A stretch of 64,000 nucleotides of DNA, from contig CAZZKR010000011.1 of the NCBI GenBank assembly GCA_964655015.1, positions 1 to 64,000 of the forward strand, read 5' to 3'. Positions 52,977 to 61,956 of the stretch are shown one piece after another. The notes under the pieces are model-generated. The model searched no databases and had not been told where the DNA came from. It saw nothing but the letters and a program-made list of their open reading frames with translations. This stretch comes from Terraquivivens sp964655015. GTDB taxonomy: Archaea > Thermoproteota > Nitrososphaeria_A > Caldarchaeales > Wolframiiraptoraceae. Numbering within the stretch: position 1 is the first letter of the stretch; each line of letters begins with the position of its first letter. Both the position numbers and the translations under genes were made by a program.

Positions 52977-53305
52977 GGTGGCGGCAGGTAGGGCCGGGGA
53001 GCTAGCCCTTCCCCCTTAGCTCGAAACGGGCTACATGCGAGGGCCAGATAACCTAGCGGGGTGTGGAGGGTTTGACAGGAGTGCAGGCCGGAAGGGGATA
53101 TGAAGGTGCGCCTACGCGGGGTCCCGGAGGGATGCAGCCCCTCCGTAGGGAGGGGATAGGCATCCCTTGTGCGCCGAACCGTGTCAGGCTCGGGAGAGAG
53201 CAGCACTAAGGCGCAACGGCGCCGCTGCGTAGTACCGTACCTGATTCTGCTTCCGGCAAATGCGCCTGTTGGGCCCTCTGCTACCCGCTGGGGGCTGCCG
53301 CCACC
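52977..53305 (+). ncRNA. Signal recognition particle RNA (archaeal 7S)
   Basis: A GC-rich 329-base island in an AT-richer context. The ends pair perfectly (GGTGGCGGCAG at 52977-52987 and CTGCCGCCACC at 53295-53305). The SRP54-binding helix 8 signature GTGTCAGGCTCGGGAGAGAG followed by CAGCACTAAGG occurs at 53181-53211. The length and long closing stem fit the archaeal 7S RNA with helix 5. A weak TATA-like element (ACCTTTATC) lies about 25 bases upstream. The antisense open frame over it is an artefact. Confidence 0.93.
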
Positions 53306-53533
53306 TATAAGCATTCGCTAAAAGTTTTACTTTTGCAGAGATTCTTAACTCGTCAGTTTAGCTTAGGGATATATAGAATGAAGGTGATTTGAACTAATGT
53401 CAGAAATTCACTGTAAACGCGTACTCTAACAAGAACCTGATCAACTAATCGAACTCTAAAAACATAGAATACGTGTTCCAACTCCTTGAAATAAAAAAAT
53501 ATTTTAGCCACTCGCTGGGTATTGATTTTGAAG

Positions 53534-53890
53534 ATGAACGGTTTTCGTGACCTTATGAGAATAGGCATCCTTTTAATAGGTATATCGGCTATAATCATGG
53601 CATCGCTCGCCACGCATGTCTATTTGACACATTTCGTCAGACAGCAACCGCCTTTAACAGTCTACTGCTCTGATATGGCGATAATCATCACGGCAGGAAA
53701 GGAGTTAAGGGACGTCAGGATATTAGATAACAGGTCGTCAACACTGCATACGTTTCCAAGAATACCTGCCGGATCCCAAGAGTTTTTCATCGTCCCCTCA
53801 CAGGGCGTTTATGCTGTCCAAGCTAATGACTACAAAGTCGTAGTCCACTGCGTAAAACCACAGGTAATGCCACCACCAATGTATGATTAA
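53534..53890 (+). CDS. Membrane-anchored small protein
   Basis: A 118-residue protein of unknown function. One N-terminal signal-anchor helix (MRIGILLIGISAIIMASLATHVYLT) is followed by about 75 extracellular residues with beta-strand character (VYCSDMAIIITAGKELRDVRIL) and two cysteines that could form a disulfide, ending in a proline-rich tail. ATG 53534 is preferred to TTG 53522. It precedes another exported cysteine-rich protein on the same strand. Confidence 0.6.
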   Translation: MNGFRDLMRIGILLIGISAIIMASLATHVYLTHFVRQQPPLTVYCSDMAIIITAGKELRDVRILDNRSSTLHTFPRIPAGSQEFFIVPSQGVYAVQANDYKVVVHCVKPQVMPPPMYD

Positions 53891-53980
53891 AAACGTTTGG
53901 AGCAAATTCTTTCTCTGCCCCCTCTAAATTATTGATAGGACGTTCGAATGTTTAGAAATATAGGTGAGCTTTTGTAGTAT

Positions 53981-54595
53981 GTGGATAGGTGTTTGGTGTT
54001 GAAGGGTATTTGGAAAGCAATGTTTCCGGTAATCGTCATGGCGACGGCAGTCATGCTATATGTGGTCGGTGCCTTACCGATTCAATTGTTCGAAAATCCA
54101 CAAACGATTACTGAACTCAAGCCGCAACTAAACTACAGCGTTATTTCAGCATGTTGTCCTACATTGTATGAAGGTGTTGAGACTGATCAGGTCTCACTAG
54201 ATGTTAAGGAAGGCTATATCCGCTTGGAGCACACCATACTTTACCCCTGTTGCGCGGAGTTTAGTGTCGTTCTTGACGAAAAATCTCTTGAACAGGGTGT
54301 AATAGTAATCAAAGAGAAGAACGTGGGTGAGATATGCAGATGCATATGCCAATACGTTATTGACATTCAAGTTGGGCCATTGTCAAAAGGAAAGTACCTC
54401 ATTCAGATATGGGGAGTAGAGTTCCAAGACCAAGAACCATTCTTACGATGGACTGGAGAGGCGTTTATTGGAAGCGAAAAAGTTTGTAAGAATATGTGCG
54501 GCGACGGTGTTTGTCAAGAGGTCGTTTGCATGGCCGTCGGTTGCCCTTGCCCAGAAACTCCAGATACTTGTCCCATAGATTGCAAAAAAGGATGA
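53981..54595 (+). CDS. Secreted cysteine-rich protein
   Basis: A 204-residue protein with an N-terminal hydrophobic signal/anchor (VIVMATAVMLYVVGALPI), then a beta-rich domain carrying two CC pairs (ACCPTLYEG and YPCCAEF), and a C-terminal cysteine cluster (MCGDGVCQ, then CPCPETPDTCPIDC). About 14 cysteines in total suggest disulfides or metal binding outside the cell. The CGDGxCQ...CPxDC end resembles modules found in other archaeal exported proteins. The start is GTG at 53981. Confidence 0.65.
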   Translation: MDRCLVLKGIWKAMFPVIVMATAVMLYVVGALPIQLFENPQTITELKPQLNYSVISACCPTLYEGVETDQVSLDVKEGYIRLEHTILYPCCAEFSVVLDEKSLEQGVIVIKEKNVGEICRCICQYVIDIQVGPLSKGKYLIQIWGVEFQDQEPFLRWTGEAFIGSEKVCKNMCGDGVCQEVVCMAVGCPCPETPDTCPIDCKKG

Positions 54596-54659
54596 GAATC
54601 CATAAAAACCTTTAAAGAAAGTATAAATTGACAAAACATAAAGATTGTTAGAAAGAAAG

Positions 54660-55151
54660 ATGTCCGAAGATGCATCAAAAGAATTAGAATTTCTTAGAGA
54701 GAAGCTGGAGACACTTGAGAAGGAGAATGAAAAATTAAGAAACGATTATCTATACTTGGCGGCAGAACTTGACAACCTTAGGAAGTACATGGTAAAGGAG
54801 ATAGAAAGAACGAGGAGAATTGCTGTTGAGGGAATACTCATAAAGTTGATAAATGTTTATGAAGCAATAGAGAGGGCTACAGAATCTTGTAACGAACAAC
54901 AATCGCCCTTGCTTGAAGGGTTAAAACTCATCGGCAAGGATGTTCTGAAAATTCTAGAAGAAGCAGGCGTAAAGAGAATGGAAGTTATCGGAAAGAAGTT
55001 TGACCCATTTCTTCACGAGGCGATAGAGCAAGTCGAGACGGACAATGTAGAAGATGGTACAATTATAGAAGAGGTTACGAAAGGTTATATGCTTGATGAT
55101 AAAGTTTTGAGACCCCCTAAAGTAAAGGTAGCTAAGAGTAAGAAAGCGTGA
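54660..55151 (+). CDS. grpE: Nucleotide exchange factor GrpE
   Basis: A 163-residue co-chaperone that releases ADP from DnaK. The N-terminal part is a long coiled coil (LREKLETLEKENEKLRNDYLYLAAELDNLRKYM), and the C-terminal beta domain has KKFDPFLHEAIEQVE and GYMLDDKVLRPPKVKVAK, the conserved end of GrpE. ATG 54660 is preferred to TTG 54645. It is separated from dnaK and dnaJ by four unrelated genes, unlike the compact bacterial operon. Confidence 0.9.
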   Translation: MSEDASKELEFLREKLETLEKENEKLRNDYLYLAAELDNLRKYMVKEIERTRRIAVEGILIKLINVYEAIERATESCNEQQSPLLEGLKLIGKDVLKILEEAGVKRMEVIGKKFDPFLHEAIEQVETDNVEDGTIIEEVTKGYMLDDKVLRPPKVKVAKSKKA

Positions 55152-55158
55152 AAATGGT

Positions 55159-55518
55159 ATGCCGATATTCGTCGTTCATGAACATCATGCGAAGAGAGCA
55201 GGTCTCCACTATGACTTAAGGCTGGAGATGGATGGTGTTCTGAAGTCTTGGGCATTCAGGAAGGAACTTCCGACAGAAAAGGGTGTGAAAAGGCTTGGTA
55301 TACAGCAGGAAGATCATGAGCTTGAGTATGCCTCATTCGAAGGAGAAATATTAGAGGGATACGGTGCCGGGAAGGTGTTAATATGGGATAAAGGTCACTA
55401 TGAAATCTTAGAACACATTCCGGATGAGAAGATCGTTTGCATGTTAAATGGTTCCAAACTTAAGGGCAAATACGTTTTGTTGAAAATAAAAACGGGATGG
55501 TTGTTTTTTAAGGTTTAA
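55159..55518 (+). CDS. Stand-alone LigD-type DNA 3'-phosphoesterase
   Basis: A 119-residue protein matching the 3'-phosphoesterase domain of bacterial DNA ligase D. The catalytic motif HEHHAKRAGLHYDLRLE (residues about 7-23) holds the metal-binding histidines and aspartate, followed by SWAFRKELP and the GEILEGYGAGKVLIWDKG strand. Stand-alone versions in archaea trim 3'-ribonucleotides and 3'-phosphates at DNA breaks. It starts 7 bases after grpE and probably shares its transcript. Confidence 0.88.
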   Translation: MPIFVVHEHHAKRAGLHYDLRLEMDGVLKSWAFRKELPTEKGVKRLGIQQEDHELEYASFEGEILEGYGAGKVLIWDKGHYEILEHIPDEKIVCMLNGSKLKGKYVLLKIKTGWLFFKV

Positions 55519-55556
55519 CGAATGCTTATTAGTTCTTTAATAGGTATTAAAAGTGC

Positions 55557-56354
55557 ATGAGTGGGTTGATACGTGAACTTGTTGAAGTTTTATCTGCTAA
55601 GTTTCAGAATGAGTGTTTAGAAGACGTAAGGGTCGGAATATTTTATACTGGCGTGAAGCTTAGCACGGGCCACGGCGGTGTATCCTACACCATGATTAGG
55701 AACCTCACAAAGAGTGTATGTTGCCCAGAAATTTCTATGGCTGGTGAGATTGCTGGTATGAGGGTTAGCGATGCCATTAAATTAGCAGAAGAAGGGGATA
55801 CAATATCATCAGCAATCGGTATAGCTACAATAAATGCTGCATCTCAGTCATTAATATTCGGTGAAATGAAAAATCGCTACAACATCGTCATTGGTCGTGA
55901 TGCTCTGGACCTAATCAGTATAAAACCCTCTGATAAAGTCGTCATGATAGGAGCCTTTCCACCATACGTCAAAAAGTTAATGCAGAATGTAAGAAGCTTA
56001 ACAGTTTTTGATGATAATAAGTCGGCCTTGATGGAGTTAGGTTTACCAACAGATCCTGGAGTAACTCTTGAAAGTTCATTGAAAGATGCATCCGTCGCTA
56101 TAATTACCGGTTCAGCATTTGTGAACAAGACGATAGAGGGACTTCTCGACCTCACAAGCAACGCGAGGGAGGTCTTGGTAATCGGTCCGACGGCTAGCAT
56201 GCTGCCAGACCCGCTTTTCAAGCGCGGTGTAACCGCAGTCGGTGGCATTAAGATAACGGACGTCGGAAAGATGCTAAGGATCGTAAGCGAGGCCGGAGGG
56301 ACTCGGGCGCTTTTTAAAACTTGCGCCGAGAAGTACACAATATTAAAGGGTTGA
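55557..56354 (+). CDS. DUF364-like Rossmann protein (putative metal-chelating)
   Basis: A 265-residue protein with an N-terminal DUF4213-like part and a C-terminal DUF364 heavy-metal-chelation-like domain. Visible features are STGHGGVSYTMIRN (about residues 34-47), VVMIGAFPPYVKKL (about 127-140), VAIITGSAFVNKTIEGLL (about 181-198), and VLVIGPTASMLPDPLFKRG (about 206-224). Members lie in metal-uptake clusters; the chelated ligand is not known. The next gene starts 3 bases downstream. Confidence 0.8.
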   Translation: MSGLIRELVEVLSAKFQNECLEDVRVGIFYTGVKLSTGHGGVSYTMIRNLTKSVCCPEISMAGEIAGMRVSDAIKLAEEGDTISSAIGIATINAASQSLIFGEMKNRYNIVIGRDALDLISIKPSDKVVMIGAFPPYVKKLMQNVRSLTVFDDNKSALMELGLPTDPGVTLESSLKDASVAIITGSAFVNKTIEGLLDLTSNAREVLVIGPTASMLPDPLFKRGVTAVGGIKITDVGKMLRIVSEAGGTRALFKTCAEKYTILKG

Positions 56355-56357
56355 AGC

Positions 56358-56795
56358 ATGTCCGAGAAGAATGCTGAATATCAGCTTAAGGGAAAGACCG
56401 CCCAAGTTTACATGTTTTTGATAAAACACACAGGAATGCCAATAGGTGTCAGGGAGGTCCAGAGAGCTTTAGGCTTCAGCAGTCCGAGCATAGCCCATTA
56501 CCATCTAGAAAAGCTAGTTAGTATGGGACTCGTGAGAAGGACCGAAAGGGGCGAGTACGAAGTTGTCGAAGTCGTTAAGGTTGGTATGCTAAAGAACTTC
56601 GTCAGAATAGGTAGGCTCCTGATGCCTAGGTATGTATTCTATTCTGTTCTCTTGACCACGATGCTCTTCATTTATGTCTTGTTATATCCGCAGAATTTTT
56701 CAAGTCACAACATCATAGCCCTGACATTCGGCATAGTCAGCTGCTTAATACTTTGGTATGAAACATTTAGGGTTTGGAAGGAGTCTGAGTTGTAA
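56358..56795 (+). CDS. Winged-helix protein with two C-terminal membrane helices
   Basis: A 145-residue protein. The first about 70 residues are a winged HTH (QVYMFLIKHTGMPIGVREVQRAL, recognition helix SSPSIAHYHLEKLVSMGLV), and two hydrophobic helices follow (YVFYSVLLTTMLFIYVLLY and IIALTFGIVSCLILWYETF). It is similar in design to the longer protein at 12678, so membrane-tethered regulators recur in this genome. It starts 3 bases after the DUF364 gene. Confidence 0.75.
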   Translation: MSEKNAEYQLKGKTAQVYMFLIKHTGMPIGVREVQRALGFSSPSIAHYHLEKLVSMGLVRRTERGEYEVVEVVKVGMLKNFVRIGRLLMPRYVFYSVLLTTMLFIYVLLYPQNFSSHNIIALTFGIVSCLILWYETFRVWKESEL

Positions 56796-56854
56796 ATGCT
56801 GAGCGTTCTAACTAATAGAATTATATTCAAAGAATTAATAGGGGTTGATGTGGA

Positions 56855-57106
56855 ATGAACGTCCTGGTAACTAAGATTGTGACGTTGGCGTTCTTGGCCG
56901 TAGCTTTAGGTGTTATGCTAACGTTATTACCATTAATCGTCCCAAAAAACGATATGGCTGTGAAATCTTTTGGCGAAGCGGAGCCGACGAGAGGATCCGT
57001 GGAACATCCAGGACCATCGGTCATAATTACGGCTACTTCGATAATTGTTCCGGGGCTGATAGCAGGGTTTTTAGCCTTTATTTTGACGAAAAGATTCAGC
57101 CATTAA
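56855..57106 (+). CDS. Small two-helix membrane protein
   Basis: An 83-residue protein with two transmembrane helices (VTLAFLAVALGVMLTLLPLIV and ITATSIIVPGLIAGFLAFIL) joined by a charged loop of about 28 residues (NDMAVKSFGEAEPTRGSVEHPG). No family recognised. It begins about 60 bases after the HTH gene; the reverse-strand frame at the same place looks artefactual. Confidence 0.55.
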   Translation: MNVLVTKIVTLAFLAVALGVMLTLLPLIVPKNDMAVKSFGEAEPTRGSVEHPGPSVIITATSIIVPGLIAGFLAFILTKRFSH

Positions 57107-57198
57107 CTCTCTCTAGCGTAAGGTTTAATTTTTGCCTTTGATACTCGCTACATTGGTCTTAGTAAATAACGCTTATCCTTTGTTTGGGGTGATGTATC

Positions 57199-59028
57199 AT
57201 GCCAGAAAAGATAATAGGTATAGATTTGGGAACGAGCAACTCGGCTGCGGCGGTTGTCATAGGTGGAAGACCAGTAATTATACCGAGTGCAGAAGGTGTG
57301 ACGCTTTACGGCAAAGCATTCCCATCCTATGTGGCCATTACGAAAGATGGGCAACTATTAGTCGGCGAGCCAGCCAGACGTCAAGCAGTAATGAATCCAG
57401 AAGGGACCGTGACTGCCTTCAAACGAAAGATGGGTACTGATTATAAGTATGTGCTACATGGTAAGGAATTCACGCCGCAGCAGCTTTCCGCATTCTTACT
57501 TCAGAAAATTAAGAGAGATGCGGAAGCTTTCTTGGGGGAGCCTGTGAAGAAAGCGGTCATAACAGTTCCGGCATATTTCAACGATAATCAGCGACAGGCT
57601 ACAAAGGATGCTGGCACGATAGCTGGCCTTGAGGTCGTTAGGATAATAAATGAGCCAACCGCCGCCAGCCTTGCGTATGGTCTTGACAAGCAGGATAAAG
57701 AGATGAGAATAATGGTTTTTGACCTTGGCGGTGGAACACTTGACGTGACCATACTTGAGTTTGGTGGTGGTGTGTTTGAAGTAAAAGCAACTTCTGGTGA
57801 CACGCAGCTGGGAGGTACAGACATGGATAAAGTCTTAGTAGATTATATCGTCAATAAGTTCAAGCAAGACACGGGTATTGACCTCACAAGGGATCCGATG
57901 GCGATGAATAGAGTGAGGGAGGCTGCCGAGAAGGCTAAGATAGAGCTATCGACGGTCTACGAGACCGAGATAAACCTTCCGTTCATAGCTCAAGATTCTT
58001 CAGGACCTAAGCATTTAACGATGACACTTACAAGGGCAAAGTTGGAAGAGCTTGTAAGACCGATAGTCGAAAGATGTGCGGGTCCGATGCGACAGGCACT
58101 CGCTGACGCAAAGCTTAGACCAGAAGACATAGATAAGATAATCTTAGTCGGCGGTCCAACTAGGATGCCGATTGTTAGGGAGTTTGTCAAGAATTTCATG
58201 GGGAAAGAGCCGGAGCGCGGTATAGATCCGATGGAGTGCGTTGCTATGGGCGCAGCGATACAAGGAGCAATAATAGCGGGTGAGATAAAGGATGTGCTTC
58301 TGTTAGATGTAACACCGCTCTCATTAGGTATAGAAACCTTAGGCGGCATATTCACGAAAATCATAGAGAGGAATACAACAATACCTGTCAGGAGAAGTCA
58401 GATATTTACAACAGCTGCCGACTTCCAGACGAGCGTTGAGATACACGTCCTCCAAGGCGAGAGACCGATGGCGGCAGATAACATTTCACTTGGCAGGTTT
58501 GTGCTTGATGGTATACCTCCTGCACCAAGAGGTGTACCGAGGATTGAGGTAACGTTTGACATAGATGTAAACGGAATACTTACGGTCACGGCAAAAGATC
58601 TAGGCACAGGTAGGGACGTCAGCGTAAAGATAACTGCACCACATAGGCTCTCAAAGGAAGAAATAGAGAGGATGATAAAGGAAGCTGAAATGTACGCCGA
58701 GCAGGATAGGAAGAGAAAAGAGGAAGCAGAACTTAGGAATGAAGCAGAATCGCTAATTTACACAGTCGAAAAAGCTCTTAAAGATTTTGGAGATAAACTT
58801 CCGAACAATGTCAAGTCAAGAGTAGAGGAATCATTAAAGAAACTAAAGAATGCTTTAACAGAGAAAGATATTCAAGAAATAAAGAACAGGATGGAGGAGT
58901 TGAGGAAAGTAGCGCAGGAAATGGGGATGGTGATATATCAACAATCCGCACAGCAAAGCTCCAGCAGCTCAAGCTCGAAGACGGTTGATGCCGATTACAA
59001 AGTTGTTGATGATAGCAAAAAGAACTAA
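57199..59028 (+). CDS. dnaK: Chaperone DnaK (Hsp70)
   Basis: The 609-residue ATP-dependent chaperone. The nucleotide-binding domain has GIDLGTSNSAAAV (about residues 6-18), VPAYFNDNQRQATKDAG, the phosphate-2 motif FDLGGGTLDVTI (about 173-184), and VGGPTRMPIV (about 315-324). The substrate-binding domain and helical lid end in a serine-rich linker and DDSKKN, replacing the bacterial EEVKDK-type tail. A spurious upstream overlap exists on both strands. dnaJ starts 57 bases later. Such DnaK systems in archaea are thought to have been acquired from bacteria. Confidence 0.96.
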   Translation: MPEKIIGIDLGTSNSAAAVVIGGRPVIIPSAEGVTLYGKAFPSYVAITKDGQLLVGEPARRQAVMNPEGTVTAFKRKMGTDYKYVLHGKEFTPQQLSAFLLQKIKRDAEAFLGEPVKKAVITVPAYFNDNQRQATKDAGTIAGLEVVRIINEPTAASLAYGLDKQDKEMRIMVFDLGGGTLDVTILEFGGGVFEVKATSGDTQLGGTDMDKVLVDYIVNKFKQDTGIDLTRDPMAMNRVREAAEKAKIELSTVYETEINLPFIAQDSSGPKHLTMTLTRAKLEELVRPIVERCAGPMRQALADAKLRPEDIDKIILVGGPTRMPIVREFVKNFMGKEPERGIDPMECVAMGAAIQGAIIAGEIKDVLLLDVTPLSLGIETLGGIFTKIIERNTTIPVRRSQIFTTAADFQTSVEIHVLQGERPMAADNISLGRFVLDGIPPAPRGVPRIEVTFDIDVNGILTVTAKDLGTGRDVSVKITAPHRLSKEEIERMIKEAEMYAEQDRKRKEEAELRNEAESLIYTVEKALKDFGDKLPNNVKSRVEESLKKLKNALTEKDIQEIKNRMEELRKVAQEMGMVIYQQSAQQSSSSSSSKTVDADYKVVDDSKKN

Positions 59029-59085
59029 AATAATATCTTAATCGTAGTAGGTTGATATATTTCGGACACTTACAGTTTTTGGAAC

Positions 59086-60195
59086 ATGTCGAGTAGGGAG
59101 AAGAAAGACTATTACGAAATATTGGGAGTGCCTAGGAATGCGACAAAAGAAGAGATAAAAAGAGCATACAGGAGGCTTGCGCTACAGTATCATCCTGACA
59201 GGAATAAATCGCCGGATGCTGAGGAGAAGTTCAAGGAGATAAGCGAGGCCTATGCCGTCCTTTCTGACGATGAAAAGCGAAGAATATATGACATGTATGG
59301 ACACGCTGGCTTAAGCGGAACCTATACCCAGGAAGACATATTCAGAACGAGCACGTTCGACTTCGACGAGATATTCAGAGACCTTGGTTTCGACCTTGAC
59401 TCGATATTCGAAAGATTCTTCGGCATCAGGAGGGGCCCACCAAAGGGGAGGGATGTCGTAATGGACTTAGAAGTGTCCCTTGAAGAAGCTTTTAATGGTG
59501 CTGAGAAGATCGTTAGTGTGCCAGTATCTGAAATTTGTAGCGCATGTGGGGGCTCCGGAGCAGCACCTGGCGGTCTTAAGACATGCAAAGTATGCGGCGG
59601 AACAGGTCAAAAGGTTGACCGTAGAGAGACAATATTCGGTTTCTTTACTTCTGTTACAACATGTCCAGCATGTGGAGGTTCCGGAAAGTTCATCGAGAAG
59701 AAATGTCCAACGTGTAAAGGTTCTGGTCAAATTAAGGTCATGAAGAATATATCCGTAAAGATACCGAGGGGTGCTGACGATGAGTTGGTGCTAAGAATTC
59801 CTGAAATGGGCGAAAGATATGCGGGAGGCAAGCCCGGTGACCTTCTTTTGGTTGTAAGACTTAAACCCCATAAACTCTTTACACGAAAAGGTGACGATCT
59901 TTATTTAGACCTTCCTGTATCGATATCGGAGCTAGCTCTTGGCTCAAGGATCATGATACCAACACTCGATGGTAAGGTAGAGATAAACATACCTAGCGGA
60001 ACCCCGCCTGGACATATTCTCACGATTAAGGGTAAAGGAATGCCTAGCATGCGAGGTGGCAGAGGGGACCTGAAGGTAAGACTCAAAGTAGTTATGCCAA
60101 AAAAGTTATCGCATGAGCATAGGAGATTATATGAACAACTATACGATCTGGAGAGACCTTTTGTAGAGGAGGAAAGGAGATTGCTTAAAGATTAA
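59086..60195 (+). CDS. dnaJ: Chaperone DnaJ (Hsp40)
   Basis: A 369-residue co-chaperone that activates the DnaK ATPase. The J domain contains the HPD motif in QYHPDRNKS (about residues 34-42). The zinc domain holds four CxxCxGxG repeats (CSACGGSG, CKVCGGTG, CPACGGSG, CPTCKGSG, about residues 150-215), and the C-terminal substrate-binding barrels follow. The glycine-phenylalanine linker is short and acidic (TFDFDEIFRDLGFDLD), less Gly-rich than in bacteria. It is convergent with the MptD-like gene, with a 4-base overlap. Confidence 0.95.
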   Translation: MSSREKKDYYEILGVPRNATKEEIKRAYRRLALQYHPDRNKSPDAEEKFKEISEAYAVLSDDEKRRIYDMYGHAGLSGTYTQEDIFRTSTFDFDEIFRDLGFDLDSIFERFFGIRRGPPKGRDVVMDLEVSLEEAFNGAEKIVSVPVSEICSACGGSGAAPGGLKTCKVCGGTGQKVDRRETIFGFFTSVTTCPACGGSGKFIEKKCPTCKGSGQIKVMKNISVKIPRGADDELVLRIPEMGERYAGGKPGDLLLVVRLKPHKLFTRKGDDLYLDLPVSISELALGSRIMIPTLDGKVEINIPSGTPPGHILTIKGKGMPSMRGGRGDLKVRLKVVMPKKLSHEHRRLYEQLYDLERPFVEEERRLLKD

Positions 60196-60614
60196 GCTAT
60201 TTCCGAGATATACATAAGAGGATAATTCCCGAGAGATTTTACAGCCTTCATGCATGCTTTAACCCTTGCTTTACCATACTTAACGTAAACTTCAACATCC
60301 ATCATGTCGGGGCTTAGTATTCTATAATCAAATTGATGACGTTTTTGAGCACTTAAGCTATGTGTTTTTATTCTTACCTTTGCGTTTACCTTATATGGTT
60401 GGAGCTTTATTGCATCCTCAATCACCCTTTCAAGCCTTCTAAGGTTTTGCAAATTACCCGTTACTGGTATGCCTATGAATTGATGAGCGATTGCACCAAG
60501 AGCTATGCCTGCCTCGAAAGCGCACCTCTCTCTATCCGTTACATCTTTGGAGAAGAATCTTTCAGCGATTTGTTCTGATTTGCTAAGATTACGCGTTTTT
60601 CGCATAAAGCTCAT
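60192..60614 (-). CDS. MptD-like dihydroneopterin aldolase family protein
   Basis: A 140-residue protein similar to the archaeal dihydroneopterin aldolase MptD (DHNA, formerly a DUF). It has CAFEAGIALGAIAHQFIGIPV (about residues 29-49), ERVIEDAIKLQPYKVNAKVRI, and a C-terminal NYPLMYISEI as in family members. It would make a pterin precursor of tetrahydromethanopterin or similar folates. The ATG at 60614 overlaps the preceding gene's stop (ATGA), so it is cotranscribed with the DUF1464 gene. An upstream extension of the frame overlaps that gene and is not used. Confidence 0.65.
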   Translation of the reverse strand: MSFMRKTRNLSKSEQIAERFFSKDVTDRERCAFEAGIALGAIAHQFIGIPVTGNLQNLRRLERVIEDAIKLQPYKVNAKVRIKTHSLSAQKRHQFDYRILSPDMMDVEVYVKYGKARVKACMKAVKSLGNYPLMYISEIA

Positions 60615-61717
60615 CTCTTTCCAAGATACTTTTCTTTTATGTCGCTTACATAAATATAATCCAAAACCGTACCACAAGAACGATGTATCTCCATATGTTC
60701 TACGAGTTCACGCATCCTGCCGCCAGCTAAACCGTCAGCTATAAGCGCCGCTCCTTGTGCAGCTTCTTTTACAATTTTAGCGAAGCCCTGTACTTTGTCG
60801 ACGGGCGCTATGACGGATAGTCTTTTCTCGAGCTCCTCGTATATGCCCGGAACTCTGCTAAGCCTTCCTGACAACATTATGGCTTGCGGTTTTCTTATAA
60901 TCGTTTTCATAGACCAGACACATTTTTCGATACCTTCCATGAAAGCCTCCCAAGCAAGCGCAATCCTTCTATCCTTTTTGGCTTTTTCAGGAAACTCCTC
61001 TGGCATGAGTAATTCGTCACCAACGATAGACCTTACACCTCCCCTGAATAGGTCCGCTTTGCTTATGTTGCCGACCAAATATGCAACCTCACCGTCCCAT
61101 GCACCGGACGTTAAGAAACCAGGCCCCGCTCTCGTACCCCCTATTCCGTCAACAACCTTTCCAGATTCGATTGCTATTATAGCGTTATAGCCAAAGCCGA
61201 CTTCGACCAGTATAAATGTGCACTCCTCGTACGGGACCTTGTATCTTGATGAATAATCATGTATAGCGAGGACCGCGCAACAGAGCTTATCAGCAGTTCC
61301 CATGTCAACCGTATTGAACTTTCTATATTCTGGAACCGTCGGAAGATGTATGACACCTGGTAGGAAATACACTTTCAGAGGAGAATTTTTGAGACGTCTA
61401 ACGGCTTCGGCAAGCCCCGTGAGAACCGGTATCTTTTCGTCTTCTTTTTTGTGAAGGACCATAAGGAAGATGTGCTCTTCTGTTAAATCATCTAAGCTAA
61501 CGAGTGGCAGACCATAACCAGACGGGCCAGCGATCAGGTCGAGGGGTTCAGCCTCCTTAAGCGTCTCGAGCAGGATCTCAGGTCGCTTGGCTACGGCTTC
61601 CGATGGTATTGACTTCTCATAGAAAATGTTGAGGTCTTCTAAGCCGCAGAAATCAAAGCTTTTCGTTCCAGGGTCAACACCAACAACCCTTACCAATCCT
61701 ATCACACCATCAGCCAT
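60611..61717 (-). CDS. DUF1464-family ASKHA kinase-like protein
   Basis: A 368-residue protein of the archaeal DUF1464 family, distantly related to acetate and butyrate kinases. It shows an N-terminal VVGVDPGTKSFDFCGL loop (about residues 11-26), EVGFGYNAIIAIESGKVVDGIGGTRAGPG (about 168-196), and IMLSGRLSRVPGIYEEL near the C-terminus, consistent with ASKHA phosphate-binding elements. The substrate is unknown. Coupled to the MptD-like gene by an ATGA overlap; a pterin-related role is a guess. Confidence 0.75.
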   Translation of the reverse strand: MADGVIGLVRVVGVDPGTKSFDFCGLEDLNIFYEKSIPSEAVAKRPEILLETLKEAEPLDLIAGPSGYGLPLVSLDDLTEEHIFLMVLHKKEDEKIPVLTGLAEAVRRLKNSPLKVYFLPGVIHLPTVPEYRKFNTVDMGTADKLCCAVLAIHDYSSRYKVPYEECTFILVEVGFGYNAIIAIESGKVVDGIGGTRAGPGFLTSGAWDGEVAYLVGNISKADLFRGGVRSIVGDELLMPEEFPEKAKKDRRIALAWEAFMEGIEKCVWSMKTIIRKPQAIMLSGRLSRVPGIYEELEKRLSVIAPVDKVQGFAKIVKEAAQGAALIADGLAGGRMRELVEHMEIHRSCGTVLDYIYVSDIKEKYLGKR

Positions 61718-61956
61718 ACAAATTAATGTATAAGATTTTCAATACAGTTGGACAAGAATTCACCCTCTTGCTTTTTGAAAATCTTAGCAAAAGACACCCT
61801 TCGCACTACCTTTCCAGTCTACAAGCGTACCGTAACAATCGAATGTTAATCTCTCGAACCTGAACACATAACGCGTTATGCTTTTTTAGAATTTAAAATA
61901 ATTGCCGCTCAGGAAACGTTTATTTTAATCTCTTAGAGTTTATAAACGTAAACCGG

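Noticed and set aside
52934..53314. 126-codon reverse-strand frame in the 53-kb GC-rich region
   Set aside because: It is the antisense of the SRP RNA; GC richness lowers stop frequency and the composition (many Arg, Pro, Ser) is non-protein-like.
60615..60677. Longer start of the MptD-like gene at 60677
   Set aside because: It would overlap the DUF1464 gene by 67 bases; the ATGA overlap at 60611-60614 is the normal coupling arrangement.
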